Made by a program: the position numbers and the translations under genes. From NCBI GenBank assembly GCA_002686995.1, contig NYZC01000232.1:1-38913 (forward strand): DNA of 38,913 bases. Reading direction: 5' to 3'. Below the pieces are notes generated by a model. The model was not told where the DNA came from. It saw only the letters and a program-made list of their open reading frames with translations, and did not search any database. The DNA is from Phycisphaeraceae bacterium. Lineage in GTDB: Bacteria; Planctomycetota; Phycisphaerae; Phycisphaerales; Phycisphaeraceae. Position 1 is the stretch's first letter, and the number at the start of each line of letters is the position of its first letter. Shown here in pieces: positions 1-9,700 of this stretch.

Positions 1-1160
1 GACAGCGTGACGGTGACCGTCGCCGTCTCACCGTGGGTGCCGCTGAAGCTCAGCGCCGTGCCTCCGCTGCCGGACGTGGCCGTGTAGTCCGTCCCCGCCA
101 CCGCCTGACCCGCGATGTCCGCCGTCGCGAAGTCCACGGTAAACGCATCGCTGGTGCCGGCCAGCGTCACGATGAACACGATCTCGCCGTCGTTCTCCGG
201 GGCGGATGCATCGTTGAATGACAGCGTCGCTCCGTCGTCGTTCTGGATCGTGCCGGTTCCGTCGACCGTCGTGATGTCCGCGGAATCGATACCGGCCCCG
301 AGGTTGCTCAACGCCCCCAGTGCCACGTTGAAAAGCTCGTCCGCCTCCGACGTCGTGTCGCCGCTCACCGGCACCGTGAAGCTCTGCGTCTCGCCTGCGC
401 TGCCGGCGAACGTCAGCGTGCTTCCCGTGTTCGCCACGTAGTCGCTATCCGCGACCGTGGCCGTCCCGTCCGACGTATCGATCGCCACCTGTAACCCGCC
501 CTGCACTGCGGCATCAAGCGTGACGTCGAACACGAAGTCGGTCGAGCCGGCGTCACCTTCGCTGGCGCTCACCGGGGCCACCGTCAACGAGGCGGTGTCG
601 TCGTTGCGGATCGTGCCGACGCCCTGGCCGTCATCGATGCCCGTCCCGACCGGGTTCGACAGGTCCACGGTAAAGGTCTCGTCGGCCTCGACCGCCGCGT
701 CACCGCTCACGACGACCGTCACGAGCTTCGTCGCCTCGCCGTCCGCGAAATTCAGCGTGGTCAGCGCATGCGCAGTGAAATCCGAGCCCGAGGCCGCCGA
801 GCTCGACGCCGTGGCGTACTGCACGGACGCGGTCCCTGCGCTGTCGGCCCGTGTCACCGAGAAGACAAGGTTCGTCGACGCGCCGACGCCGCCTTCGTCC
901 ATGACCACGTCGTCGACGGAGAAGCCGGACGGCGGCGTCCCCGGCGGCGGCGGATCGAACGAATCGCCGGACACCTCGAGGCTGGTGCGACCAGGATCCG
1001 GTTCGGGATCGGCCGGCACGATCGCGTCGACGGTCGACAGCAATCGCCGCTTCTCCAGCCACTCGAACGCCAACGGATTGTCACGGGATCTGGTTCGGCG
1101 TCTCGATCGAGTCAGTTGCAAGAGGCGCAACGCCCTCCGGCGCTCCGATCTCGTTCTCAT
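1..1160 (-). CDS. Calx-beta repeat surface protein with LEPR-XLL-like N-terminus, partial
   Basis: The frame is open on the minus strand from an ATG at 1160 to the left edge, giving 386 N-terminal residues without a stop. The first 30 residues are strongly basic and are followed at about residues 37-44 by LEKRRLLS. This resembles the LEPR-XLL motif that marks the N-terminus of many large secreted planctomycete proteins. After an acidic, proline-rich linker there are Calx-beta-type repeats at about 85-187, 188-309 and from 310 to the edge. They carry the usual signatures GTDYTATSG, SGDTTSEADE and GTGTIQNDD. Calx-beta domains are calcium-binding beta-sandwiches found in adhesins and surface proteins, so an extracellular role is inferred. 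A weak AGGGA ribosome site precedes the ATG. The total length is unknown because the C-terminus lies outside the window. A start at 902 is possible but would discard the sorting motif. Confidence 0.88.
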   Translation of the reverse strand, partial: MRTRSERRRALRLLQLTRSRRRTRSRDNPLAFEWLEKRRLLSTVDAIVPADPEPDPGRTSLEVSGDSFDPPPPGTPPSGFSVDDVVMDEGGVGASTNLVFSVTRADSAGTASVQYATASSSAASGSDFTAHALTTLNFADGEATKLVTVVVSGDAAVEADETFTVDLSNPVGTGIDDGQGVGTIRNDDTASLTVAPVSASEGDAGSTDFVFDVTLDAAVQGGLQVAIDTSDGTATVADSDYVANTGSTLTFAGSAGETQSFTVPVSGDTTSEADELFNVALGALSNLGAGIDSADITTVDGTGTIQNDDGATLSFNDASAPENDGEIVFIVTLAGTSDAFTVDFATADIAGQAVAGTDYTATSGSGGTALSFSGTHGETATVTVTL

Positions 1161-1281
1161 TGCTGTTCCCTAGATTCACGAACATCGACCCGTTGATCAG
1201 GACGACGCAGGTGATGGGCGTAACAGTTCCACGACCTCCTCTATGTCTCTTCCCAAGCTCCCCCGTCGAAATGGTCTCATA

Positions 1282-1309
1282 AGTCTAAGGGAGCGATGGA
1301 TGATGTCAA
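1282..1309 (-). promoter_or_regulatory. Putative sigma70-type promoter for the Calx-beta gene
   Basis: On the minus strand TTGACA (1309-1304, a perfect -35 match) is followed after 16 bp by TAGACT (1287-1282, four of six -10 positions). Transcription would start about 115 nt before the ATG at 1160. The rest of 1161-1356 holds no gene that I can support. Confidence 0.4.
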
Positions 1310-1323
1310 GGGTCCGAAGACCC
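1310..1323 (-). terminator. UUCG-tetraloop hairpin after the lipase gene
   Basis: Read on the minus strand, GGGTC-TTCG-GACCC forms a 5-bp stem closed by a cUUCGg tetraloop, which is unusually stable in RNA. It lies 33 nt past the lipase stop codon. No U-tract follows, because the next bases are the -35 hexamer of the Calx-beta promoter. It could therefore be a weak terminator, a 3'-end stabiliser or chance. Confidence 0.35.
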
Positions 1324-1356
1324 CGTCGAGAGCCTCAGAAGGCCGATCAACCCCTG

Positions 1357-2175
1357 TTACGAGGCCGGATTCCGCCCCCGTTGCGCGTCAATCGAGGCAA
1401 CATAGTTAATCGGGGCATGGTCCGACATCCGCTCCGGAGGGGAGTGCCACCCCCGCTCGATGTAGGGCGTCGTCACCGACCCCTCGAGGTGGTGGAACTC
1501 GCCCGCGTGCTCGTAGGCGTACGGGCGCCGCGGCGGCACCGACGCGACGACGTCCCGATCCTTCACGATTCTGAAAAGGCGCTGCGTCACGCCCCGCTCG
1601 GCGAGCGCCGCGCCGAACGCAGCGTCGCCGACGCGCGGCGAACCGAAGGTGTATGCGGCGCGCGGCCGCAGGCGCGCCGCGGACAGCGTGGCCAGCGCCC
1701 CGCCCAGGCTGTGCCCGGCGATGAACAGCGGCCCCTCGGAGGCGTCCAGCAGCGCGACGACCTCGCTCCAGACTCGATCGAGCGCCGCAAGAAATCCACG
1801 GTGCACGCGTCCCCCGTCGGGCCAGTCGACCGGCACCGCGTTGAGGTTCGTCGACCAGTCGCCGAGCGAATCGGTGCCGCGAAAGACCAGCGCCCTGAAT
1901 TTCTCGATTCGGCAAGGCGCCGGCGCGATGACGCCGAACTGCGTCGGGCCCGACGAAATGAAACCCATCTCGCGAAGCTGCACCGTTTCGAGCGAATCGC
2001 GGCGGCCGGTCGCGCGGTCGTGGTAGATCAGGCGCGACATCTCGGCGAGCCACCAGGCGTTCGCGAGGCTGAACGTCTCGGAATCCGGATCGAACGGCGG
2101 CGGAGCCGGATGGTTGAAGTAAAGGTCGGCCGCCCCCGGTCTCATCAGGGAGCGCCAACTGTTGTCGAAGTTCAT
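1357..2175 (-). CDS. Class 3 (fungal-type) lipase family protein
   Basis: This 272-residue alpha/beta-hydrolase matches the class 3 lipase family (Pfam Lipase_3), which hydrolyses ester bonds of acylglycerols or related lipids. The visible features are the oxyanion-hole region FRGTDS (99-103), the nucleophile elbow GHSLGG with Ser156, the aspartate in VKDRDVV (Asp208), and the histidine in SDHAPINY (His253). The order and spacing fit the Ser-Asp-His triad of the family. The length is typical for a single-domain bacterial member. I see no convincing signal peptide, so the location is unclear. The gene follows the membrane-protein gene on the same strand with a 42-bp gap and may be cotranscribed with it. 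It does not resemble an NRPS thioesterase and points away from the NRPS locus. No strong ribosome site precedes the ATG. The substrate is unknown. Confidence 0.9.
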   Translation of the reverse strand: MNFDNSWRSLMRPGAADLYFNHPAPPPFDPDSETFSLANAWWLAEMSRLIYHDRATGRRDSLETVQLREMGFISSGPTQFGVIAPAPCRIEKFRALVFRGTDSLGDWSTNLNAVPVDWPDGGRVHRGFLAALDRVWSEVVALLDASEGPLFIAGHSLGGALATLSAARLRPRAAYTFGSPRVGDAAFGAALAERGVTQRLFRIVKDRDVVASVPPRRPYAYEHAGEFHHLEGSVTTPYIERGWHSPPERMSDHAPINYVASIDAQRGRNPAS

Positions 2176-2217
2176 GTAACCAGTATGCCGGAATGCCGAC
2201 AGGGACGTACGAGATGA

Positions 2218-3102
2218 TCAGGGCAGCAGACGAGAAGGCGCCGCCGGCCGGCGCATCGGCCGCAAGGTCTGCGGCGCCGCCATCCCCGTGCCTTCGTAGA
2301 CGGATCGAACGTATTCCTGGTAACCGTAGGTGCCCATCGGCGCAAGGCCGGAGCCGCCGCCTGTCCACGTCGGAACCCGGTAACCGATCCCGGTCTTCGG
2401 GGTTCCCGTGTTCGGCACCCGCGCGACGTATCGGCGGCGGTCGAGCAGTTCCGAAGCGAGTTGGGTCGAGGATGGTGACACGACAGTCCCCTGGCGATAG
2501 ATCTTCGAAGCCGGATCGCCGACTGGCGCGGGATCCGGGTCGAATGCGCGCCTGGAAATCGGGCGCCAGATCGCGTCGTCCCTCTCGAGCTCGACGCGGC
2601 GATGCAGCCGCTCCGCCGTGATCGGCGTCACCTCGATGCGCGTTGATTTCATCCTCGTGTCGACCCCGCCCTGCGGGTATACGCGCTTCGACGTCCCGGG
2701 TCGATTGATCTGACTGTCGGCGGCACGTCCTGTCACGGCCTGATTGACCAGAGGCTGCTCCACCCGATCCGGAACGGTCGCCTGCGAAACGCTGTCGGCC
2801 ATGTCGGTGCGCCACCAGGGCTCGGGGACAACCGGCGGCGCATCGCGGGCCACGTTCTTTCGGATCCGACCTGCCATGGCCGCGCCGTCGCGGCGCTTCG
2901 GCCGCGTACCCTCGCGGCGCTTCGCCCGCTGCGTCGTCGGCCAACTCATGAGCACTGCGCCGCGCTGATCGTATGTATCGAGCTCGTTGTGGGCGTACCA
3001 GGCGTATTCCGCGATGAGGCTGCAGACGACGACCACGCAGACGACGGCCAGAATCACGCCGCTGCCGATCCGCCATGTCAGACGCCAGCCAGAGCTACGC
3101 AT
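2218..3102 (-). CDS. Membrane-anchored protein of unknown function
   Basis: I do not recognise this 294-residue protein. A hydrophobic segment at about residues 13-31 (VILAVVCVVVVCSLIAEYA) follows a short basic N-terminus, so it is probably a single-pass protein with the bulk outside the cytoplasm. The remainder is polar, rich in Arg and Pro, and low in recognisable secondary structure apart from a Gly/Tyr-rich stretch near residues 250-275. A GAGGA ribosome site lies 8 nt before the ATG, which supports the start. The gene reads away from NRPS-1 across a shared intergenic region and is followed 42 bp later by the lipase gene. A structural or envelope role is possible, but nothing in the sequence fixes it. 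Confidence 0.75.
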   Translation of the reverse strand: MRSSGWRLTWRIGSGVILAVVCVVVVCSLIAEYAWYAHNELDTYDQRGAVLMSWPTTQRAKRREGTRPKRRDGAAMAGRIRKNVARDAPPVVPEPWWRTDMADSVSQATVPDRVEQPLVNQAVTGRAADSQINRPGTSKRVYPQGGVDTRMKSTRIEVTPITAERLHRRVELERDDAIWRPISRRAFDPDPAPVGDPASKIYRQGTVVSPSSTQLASELLDRRRYVARVPNTGTPKTGIGYRVPTWTGGGSGLAPMGTYGYQEYVRSVYEGTGMAAPQTLRPMRRPAAPSRLLP

Positions 3103-3196
3103 GGCACTATCCTCGTCCCCGTCGACGTCGCGCGTGCACTGGTTCCATATCGATCCGGCCCGGATGGAGGACAGGAATCCGGGCCGTGCCCGCGGT

Positions 3197-3221
3197 CCCG
3201 TTAATCATACGCTTCAACGGG
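3197..3221. repeat. Inverted repeat CCCGTT-N13-AACGGG
   Basis: Two perfect 6-bp arms (3197-3202 and 3216-3221) flank a 13-bp AT-richer spacer in an otherwise GC-rich region. The layout could suit a dimeric repressor or activator. It lies between the divergent genes, about 45 bp upstream of the candidate NRPS-1 promoter. Confidence 0.35.
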
Positions 3222-3237
3222 CCGGTCGGGTCCGGCC
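3220..3237. repeat. Inverted repeat GGCCGG-N6-CCGGCC
   Basis: Perfect 6-bp arms flank TCGGGT, and AAAAAA follows on the plus strand. It overlaps the preceding inverted repeat by two bases. A hairpin is possible, but the A-run is on the wrong side for a rho-independent terminator in either direction. Confidence 0.3.
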
Positions 3238-3263
3238 AAAAAACTGCCCTGAGGGGTGATCAG

Positions 3264-3293
3264 GCGACATTCACACGGTTTTTTGCCTACAAT
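3264..3293 (+). promoter_or_regulatory. Candidate promoter for the NRPS/PKS operon
   Basis: GCGACA (3264-3269) and TACAAT (3288-3293) are separated by 18 bp. TACAAT matches five of six -10 positions, and the -35 matches four of six. The same TACAAT -10 appears in the candidate promoter of the PEP-CTERM gene in this window. Transcription would start near 3300, giving a leader of about 135 nt that includes the palindrome at 3322-3338. Confidence 0.35.
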
Positions 3294-3321
3294 CCATCGG
3301 CCATTTGGCCATCGGCAACCA

Positions 3322-3338
3322 GCGGGCCCAGGGCCCGC
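3322..3338. repeat. 17-bp palindrome GCGGGCCC-A-GGGCCCGC
   Basis: Perfect 8-bp arms surround a single central A, about 100 bp before the NRPS-1 start. It could be an operator just downstream of the candidate transcription start. As RNA it would need to open bases for a loop, which makes a DNA-binding site somewhat more likely than a leader hairpin. Confidence 0.4.
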
Positions 3339-3436
3339 CGCCCCCTGTAAGCCGGTAGATCGGGGAACACTGCGCGAAGGTCGACCGCCATCACGTCGCG
3401 GCCGGCCGTCGTCTGCGTGGTAAGAGAGACGACCGA

Positions 3437-6400
3437 ATGCCGGCCAACCTGTCCTATCCGCTATCACCCGTGCAGGAAGGCATGCTGTACCACAGCCTCG
3501 GCGCGCCGCGCTCGGGCGTCTACGTGCAGCAGCTCGTCTGCCGGATCCGTGGCCCGCTCGACGTCGAGCCATTCGACCGGGCGTGGCGCGCCGTGGTGGC
3601 GCAGCATGACGCGCTTCGAACGAGCTTCGACCTTGAAGGCGGCGATCACCCCGCGCAGCGCGTCCATGCCGGTGTCGAGCTCGAGTGGTCGCTGCTCGAC
3701 TGGCGCGACCTGTCGGCGCCGACACGGAACGATCAGCTCGCACGTCTGCTCGCCGAGGATCGGTCGCGCGGCTTCGACACCGCGCGTCCTCCCGTCATGC
3801 GCATGACGATGATCCGGATCGGAGACGGGGAGCACCGGTGGATCTGGACCAGCCATCACGCCCTCCTGGACGGAAGGTCCCGCGCGATCGTCCTGCAGCA
3901 GGTGCTTGCTTCGTACGACGCGCTGATTCGAAACGTCTCGATCGATCTGCCCGCCGCCGTTCCGTTTCGCAACCACGTGGAATTTCTAACGCAGAGGGAT
4001 TCGACGATGTCGACCGGATTCTTCCAGCAGCAGCTCGCAGGCGTGACCGAAGCCACGTCGATCCTCGTGGAGCCGGAAACGACCGACGCCCCCGCGGCTT
4101 CATCGTCGTATTCCGATCCGGCGGACGGCCCGTCGCCGCCGAGCCTCGCGCTCTCGGCGGAATCGACCGCCGCCCTGTCCACGATGGCCGATCGACACGG
4201 CCTGACGCTCAACACGCTGGTGCAGGCGGCCTGGGCGCTGCTCTGCGGCCGTTATGCTGATCGCGACGACGTCATCTTCGGCGCGACGCGCGCCTGTCGA
4301 CACGGGAGCGTCGACGGCGCCGCGGACATGGTCGGCCTCCTCATCAACACGGTGCCGATGCGCGTCCGGATCGAGCAGGATCGCCCGCTCGTCGAGTGGC
4401 TGCGCGACCTCCGCGCCCAGTGGATCGCGATGCGCGACCACGAGCTGACGCCACTGACCGCGATTCAGCGTTGCAGTGATGTGCCCGCGGACCGGCCACT
4501 TTTCGAGAGCGTCGTCATGTTCGAGCACGTCGCGCTCGACGCCCGGATCGACGCGCCGGCGGACACGAATCTCGAGCTCGATTTCGAGCTTCGCCAGCAG
4601 TCCAACTACCCACTGACGCTGGTCGCCACGGGCGGATCGCGGCTCGCGCTCGCGCTGCATCACGATCGTGAGCGCGTATCGCAGCGCGCGGCCGCGCGGG
4701 CGCTCGGTCACTTGCGCACCCTTCTCGAGGACATGGCCGCACGTCCGGAGTCCCGGGTCGGTGACGTCCGGTTGATGACGGAGGCGGAGCGACAGGAAGT
4801 GCTGGCGCTGGGGTATCCCGAGCCATGTGACTACCCGCGGCAATCCACCATTCATCAGCAGTTCGAAGCGCGGGCGCAGGCGACCCCGGATCGCGTGGCC
4901 CTGGAGTTCGAGGGCGCCGAGATGACCTACGAGCAATTGAACCGTCGCGCGGACCGGCTCGCGCGACGGCTCAGGTGCCTGGACGTCGGGCCCGACGTCC
5001 CCGTCGGGCTCTGCGCGCCGCGCAGCATGGACATGGTCGCCGCCATGATCGCCATCCTGAAGGCCGGCGGCGCCTACGTCCCGCTCGATGCGGACTATCC
5101 GCAGCGTCGCCTTCAATTCATGCTCGAAGATTCCGGCGCCGGCGTGCTCGTCTGCGACGACGCGCACGCGCAACAGTTCGAAGGTTTCGACGGCACGCTC
5201 GTCCGCCTCGGCGACGCGTTCGAAACTCCAGATGTTCCTGATGACGAGGACATCGCGACGACGCCGTGCACCGCGGACCACCTCGCGTACCTGATCTACA
5301 CGTCCGGTTCCACCGGCCGGCCCAAGGGCGCCGGCATCACGCATCGCGGCGTCGTGCGACTCGTCAAGGACACCAACTACGTCGACGTCGGCCCCGAGGA
5401 CGTCCTGCTGCAGTCAGCGCCCATCTCGTTCGACGCCTCGACGTTCGAGACCTGGGCAGGTCTTCTCAACGGCGCGCGACTGGTCATCAGCCCGCCGGAC
5501 ACGCCGACGCTCGAGCGGCTTGGCGCACTCGTTCGCGATCGCGGCGTCACGATCCTATGGCTGACGGCAGCCCTGTTTCACCAGGTGGTGGACGCGCACC
5601 TGCCCAGCCTGAGCGGCGTCCGCCGAATCCTTGCGGGCGGCGACGTCCTTTCGCCCGGACACGTGCGCCGGGTCATCGCGACGCTGGGCGACCGCAGCAT
5701 CATCAACGGATACGGACCCACCGAGAACACCACCTTCACCTGCTGCCACGTCATGAACGGCGACAGCACCGTGGGACGGACGGTGCCCATCGGCCGCCCC
5801 ATCAGTCACACCTACGTGCGCATCCTCGACGCGCAGATGCGCCCCGTGCCCAAGGGGGTCCATGGCGAGCTCTACATCGGCGGCGACGGGCTGGCCCGCG
5901 CCTATCACAACGATCCGTCTCTTACCGCGGAGCGTTTCGTCGCCGACCCGTTCGCCGGCGCCGACACCGGTTCCGACGCGGCGCGCCTGTATCGCACGGG
6001 TGACGTCGCGCGCTACCTCGAGGACGGCACGATCGAGTTCCTCGGCCGCCGCGACCACCAGGTCAAGATTCGCGGCTACCGGATCGAGCTGGGCGAGATC
6101 GAGGCGACGCTGCTCGACCATCCGCAGGTGCGGGAGACCGCCGTCGTCTGCCGCGACGCCGAAGCCGGCCAGAAGCAGCTGGCGGCCTACGTCGTTGCCG
6201 ATGCTCCCGCGCCGACGGCCGGCGCGTTGCGCTCCTTTCTCGGCGAGCGCCTCGCGACCTACATGATCCCGCCGGTCATCGTCCATCTCGACGAGCTTCC
6301 GCTCACGCCCAGCGGCAAGGTCGATCGCCGCGCGCTGCCGGCGCCGCAGGTGACAGAGATGGTCACGACCGAATACCAGGCCCCGCGTACACCGTCGGAG

Positions 6401-6703
6401 CAACGCATCGTCGCGTTGTGGCAGCAGGTGCTCGAAGTCGATCGTATCGGCGTTCATGACAGCTTCTTCGAGCTGGGCGGCCATTCGCTTCGCGCCACGC
6501 AAGTGCTGTCGCGCGTTCGCGTGGCGTTCGGCGTCGAGCTTTCGGTCCGCGACGTGTTCCAGCACCCGACGCCCGCCCGGCTCGCCACCCTGATCGAAGC
6601 GCGTCGCGACGGCCCGGAGCCGATCGCCGCGGCGCCCGCGATCACGCGCCAGCCGCGCCTTCCCCGACGCGTTCAGAAGTCGACGACCCCGCAACCACGC
6701 TGA
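3437..6703 (+). CDS. NRPS-1: C-A-PCP, predicted to activate valine
   Basis: This 1088-residue non-ribosomal peptide synthetase is one complete module. The C domain (about 5-430) opens with YPLSPVQEGMLYHS and has the catalytic motif HHALLDG at 140-146. The A domain (about 455-960) has the ATP-binding loop YTSGSTGRPKG at about 621, NGYGPTE, YRTGD, and the catalytic lysine in PSGKVDR near 960. The PCP carries GGHSLR with the phosphopantetheine serine near 1016. Read by eye against the GrsA PheA numbering, the pocket residues are D-A-F-W-L-G-G-T-F-K. This is close to codes assigned to valine. Its C domain differs from the others here, which open with SFAQQRLWF. As the first C domain of the line with no module before it, it may accept an acyl starter. 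The NRPS-2 ATG follows its stop after 2 nt, so the genes are probably translationally coupled. Confidence 0.95.
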   Translation: MPANLSYPLSPVQEGMLYHSLGAPRSGVYVQQLVCRIRGPLDVEPFDRAWRAVVAQHDALRTSFDLEGGDHPAQRVHAGVELEWSLLDWRDLSAPTRNDQLARLLAEDRSRGFDTARPPVMRMTMIRIGDGEHRWIWTSHHALLDGRSRAIVLQQVLASYDALIRNVSIDLPAAVPFRNHVEFLTQRDSTMSTGFFQQQLAGVTEATSILVEPETTDAPAASSSYSDPADGPSPPSLALSAESTAALSTMADRHGLTLNTLVQAAWALLCGRYADRDDVIFGATRACRHGSVDGAADMVGLLINTVPMRVRIEQDRPLVEWLRDLRAQWIAMRDHELTPLTAIQRCSDVPADRPLFESVVMFEHVALDARIDAPADTNLELDFELRQQSNYPLTLVATGGSRLALALHHDRERVSQRAAARALGHLRTLLEDMAARPESRVGDVRLMTEAERQEVLALGYPEPCDYPRQSTIHQQFEARAQATPDRVALEFEGAEMTYEQLNRRADRLARRLRCLDVGPDVPVGLCAPRSMDMVAAMIAILKAGGAYVPLDADYPQRRLQFMLEDSGAGVLVCDDAHAQQFEGFDGTLVRLGDAFETPDVPDDEDIATTPCTADHLAYLIYTSGSTGRPKGAGITHRGVVRLVKDTNYVDVGPEDVLLQSAPISFDASTFETWAGLLNGARLVISPPDTPTLERLGALVRDRGVTILWLTAALFHQVVDAHLPSLSGVRRILAGGDVLSPGHVRRVIATLGDRSIINGYGPTENTTFTCCHVMNGDSTVGRTVPIGRPISHTYVRILDAQMRPVPKGVHGELYIGGDGLARAYHNDPSLTAERFVADPFAGADTGSDAARLYRTGDVARYLEDGTIEFLGRRDHQVKIRGYRIELGEIEATLLDHPQVRETAVVCRDAEAGQKQLAAYVVADAPAPTAGALRSFLGERLATYMIPPVIVHLDELPLTPSGKVDRRALPAPQVTEMVTTEYQAPRTPSEQRIVALWQQVLEVDRIGVHDSFFELGGHSLRATQVLSRVRVAFGVELSVRDVFQHPTPARLATLIEARRDGPEPIAAAPAITRQPRLPRRVQKSTTPQPR

Positions 6704-6705
6704 CC

Positions 6706-9700
6706 ATGCCCGATCGTTCCACGGCCATCGACGACGCGGTCGCGTTCCCGCAGTCCTTCGCGCAGCAGCGACTGTGGTTCATCGACCGGATGCTTCCCGA
6801 CCGGTCGGGCTACCACATCACCCGGGCGTTCCGAATCGAAGGGGCCCTCGACGTCGACGCCGTTCGGGGTGCCGTCGGCGATCTCATCCAACGGCACGAG
6901 GTGCTGCGCACGACCTTTGCGATCATCGCCGGCGAGCCCGTCCAGGTGATCGCGCCTGCCATCGAGACGCCGTGGTCCGAGGCCGAGGCGCCCGACGCCG
7001 CGCCGGCCCGCCTCGACCAGCTGATCATGCGCGAAGCCGGGCGCCCGTTCGACCTGGAGCGAGGACCGCTGCTCCGCGTGAGATGTATTCGCCTCGGACC
7101 TGACACGCACGTGCTGGTTCTCGTCATCCATCACATCGTCGCCGACGGCTGGTCGCTGGGCGTGCTCTTCGAGGACCTGTCCAGGTTCTACAGCCACCGG
7201 GTGACCGGACGGAGCGATGCCCTGGCGCAGCCGCCGGCCGAGCTTCCGATCCAGTACGCCGACTACGCCCAATGGCAGCGCCAGTGGCTGCAGGGCGACG
7301 TGCTGGGCAGGCTCGAGGATTACTGGCGCGCGCATCTCGAGGGCCTCGGCGAGCTGAACCTTCCGCTCGACCGGCCACGACCCGCCGTGCAGGCGTTTCG
7401 CGGCGCCGCGGTGTCATTGCCGCTCTCACACGACCTCGTGCGGGCACATGAAGAGCTGGCGGGCCGCCACGAGGCGTCGTTCTTCATGTCCGCGCTCGCC
7501 GTGTTCAGCCTCGTGCTGCGTAGGTACTGCGGCCAGAACGACATCGTGGTCGCCAGCCCCATCGCCAATCGGAATCGCGCGGAAACCGAGCCGCTGATCG
7601 GGTTCTTCGCGAACACGCTGCTGCTGCGCACGCGTCTCGAAGACGCGCAGACCTTCCGGTCCCTGCTGACGCAGGTCCGCGACACCGCCTGGGCCGCCTA
7701 CGACCACCAGGAGATGCCTTACGAAATGATCGTCGAATCGCTGCAACCCCAGCGCGACGTGAGCCGCAACCCGCTCGCCCAGGTCGTGTTCGCCGATCAG
7801 AACGCGCCGACACGACCGCCGGTGCTTGCCGGCCTGAAGGTGGAGGCGCTGCGCACCGACACCCTGATCACGCGGTTCGACCTGGAGATGCACCTTCAGC
7901 GCGGCAACGGCGCCTCGGAGGCCCACTGCATCTACAACCGCGACCTGTTCGACGAGGGAACGATCCGACGATGGCTCGATCACTATCACCGCCTTCTCGA
8001 GGCCGCGGTGGAGCAGCCGGACGTGCCCGTCGCCGAGCTGCGCATGCTGAGCGACGAGCAGCGCCGGCAGATGCTTGTCACCTGGAACCGCAACGACGCG
8101 CCGATGCCGGAGCCGGCACTGGTGACGGCGGCCGTCGAACAGCAGGCGAGCCGAACGCCCGACGTGGTGGCCGTCCTTCTCGGACCGAAAGCACTGACCT
8201 ACGGGCAGCTCGATGACGGTGCCCGACGAATCGCGCGGCAGCTTCGCTCGGAGGGAATCGGGCCCGAATCGCTCGTCGCGATGTGCCTGCCGCGCAGTCT
8301 CGATATGGCCGTCGCGCTGATGGCGGTGCTCAAGGCGGGCGGCGCATTCGTCCCGCTCGATCCGGCGCAGCCGTCGGCCCGTCTGCGCGGGATGCTCGAA
8401 CTCGTGAAGCCCGCGCTGCTGCTCACGCACCGCGGCGCGCCCCTTCCGACGGATCTCGTCACGTCGGAAGGACTGAAGACCCTCGATTTCGAACGACTCG
8501 CCGAAGCGGCGCCGGAGCACCCGGACGCCGATCCTGAATCCGGTGCCGAGCCCGATCACCTGGTCTACGTTCAGTTCACTTCAGGCTCGACCGGCCGACC
8601 CAAGGCTGTCGCCATGCCGCACACGCCCCTGGTCAACCTGATCCGCTGGCAGGTGGATCATTCGACCGTCGGCGTCGGTGACCGCACGCTGCAGTTCGCA
8701 CCGCTGAGCTTCGACGTATCGTTCCAGGAGATATTCTCGACCTGGGCCAGCGGCGGGACGCTCTGCCTGGTCGACGATTCCGTCCGGCGCGACCCGAGAG
8801 CACTTTACCGCCTGACCCGCAATCAGGGCATCGCACGGCTGTTTCTACCGTTCGTCGCGCTGCAACAGCTGGCCGAGATCGCCCGAAACGACGACGGGGC
8901 GCCGCCTGATCACCTTCGGGAGATCATCACCGCCGGCGAGCAGCTCAGGATCGTGCCCGAGATCGCCGAATTCTTCGAGAAGCTCCCGCGCTGCACGCTC
9001 TGTAATCACTACGGTCCCACAGAGTGCCACCTCGTCAGCGCATTCACGCTCTCCGGTCCGCCGCAGCACTGGCCCGCACTGCCGCCGATCGGAAAGCCGA
9101 TCAGCAACACGTGCGTTTATCTTCTCGACGAACGCGGTGATCCCGTGCCCATCGGCGTCGCGGGTCATCTGCACGTCGGCGGCACGCCGCAGGCGCGCGG
9201 CTACCTCGGCGACGACGCGACAACGCACCGGAATTTCGTCCAGGATCCGTTCGCCGGCACCGACGGGGCGCGCATGTACCGGACAGGCGACCTCGCGCGA
9301 TACCGCCCCGACGGCGTGCTGGAGTTTCTCGGCCGCGCCGACGACCAGGTCAAGATTCGCGGATACCGCGTGGAGCCGGCGGAGATTGCAACCGTGCTCT
9401 CCGAGCACGAAGCGGTGCGCCAGTGCGCCGTGATCGCCACCGGCGAGTCGGCGGAGCGACGTCTCGTCGCGTACGTGGTCGCGAACAACGGCACGACCAG
9501 GCACGACACCTCCGTCTGGCGCGAGCATCTGCGCCGGCGCCTTCCACAGCACATGATCCCGGCCTCGTTCGTCACGCTCGAGCGAATCCCGCTGACGGCG
9601 AGTGGCAAGGTCGACGCGGACGCGCTCCCCGAGCCGGAGGCCGCTGCACCGCAGGCCGTCACCGCGCCGCGCAACACGCTTGAGCAGCAGATCGCAGATA

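Larger units (their letters stand above)
3103..3436. promoter_or_regulatory. Divergent intergenic region upstream of the NRPS/PKS locus
   Basis: These 334 bp separate the minus-strand membrane-protein gene from NRPS-1. I see no coding region here. The region contains three inverted repeats (3197-3221, 3220-3237, 3322-3338), a candidate plus-strand promoter at 3264-3293 and a GAGAG ribosome site before the NRPS-1 ATG. It is the only sizeable gap ahead of the six-gene assembly line, so the control region of the cluster most likely lies here. Confidence 0.55.

Noticed and set aside
457..1173. Plus-strand open frame of 238 codons at the left edge
   Set aside because: The minus strand encodes clear Calx-beta repeats here; the plus-strand frame is Ser/Thr/Val-rich shadow sequence.
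1357..2175. The lipase as the missing chain-releasing thioesterase
   Set aside because: It belongs to the class 3 lipase family, is on the other strand, and is separated from the assembly line by another gene.
1406..3076. Minus-strand frame of 556 codons spanning the lipase and membrane protein genes
   Set aside because: It is in another frame from both, is extremely Arg-rich, and would break the lipase triad.
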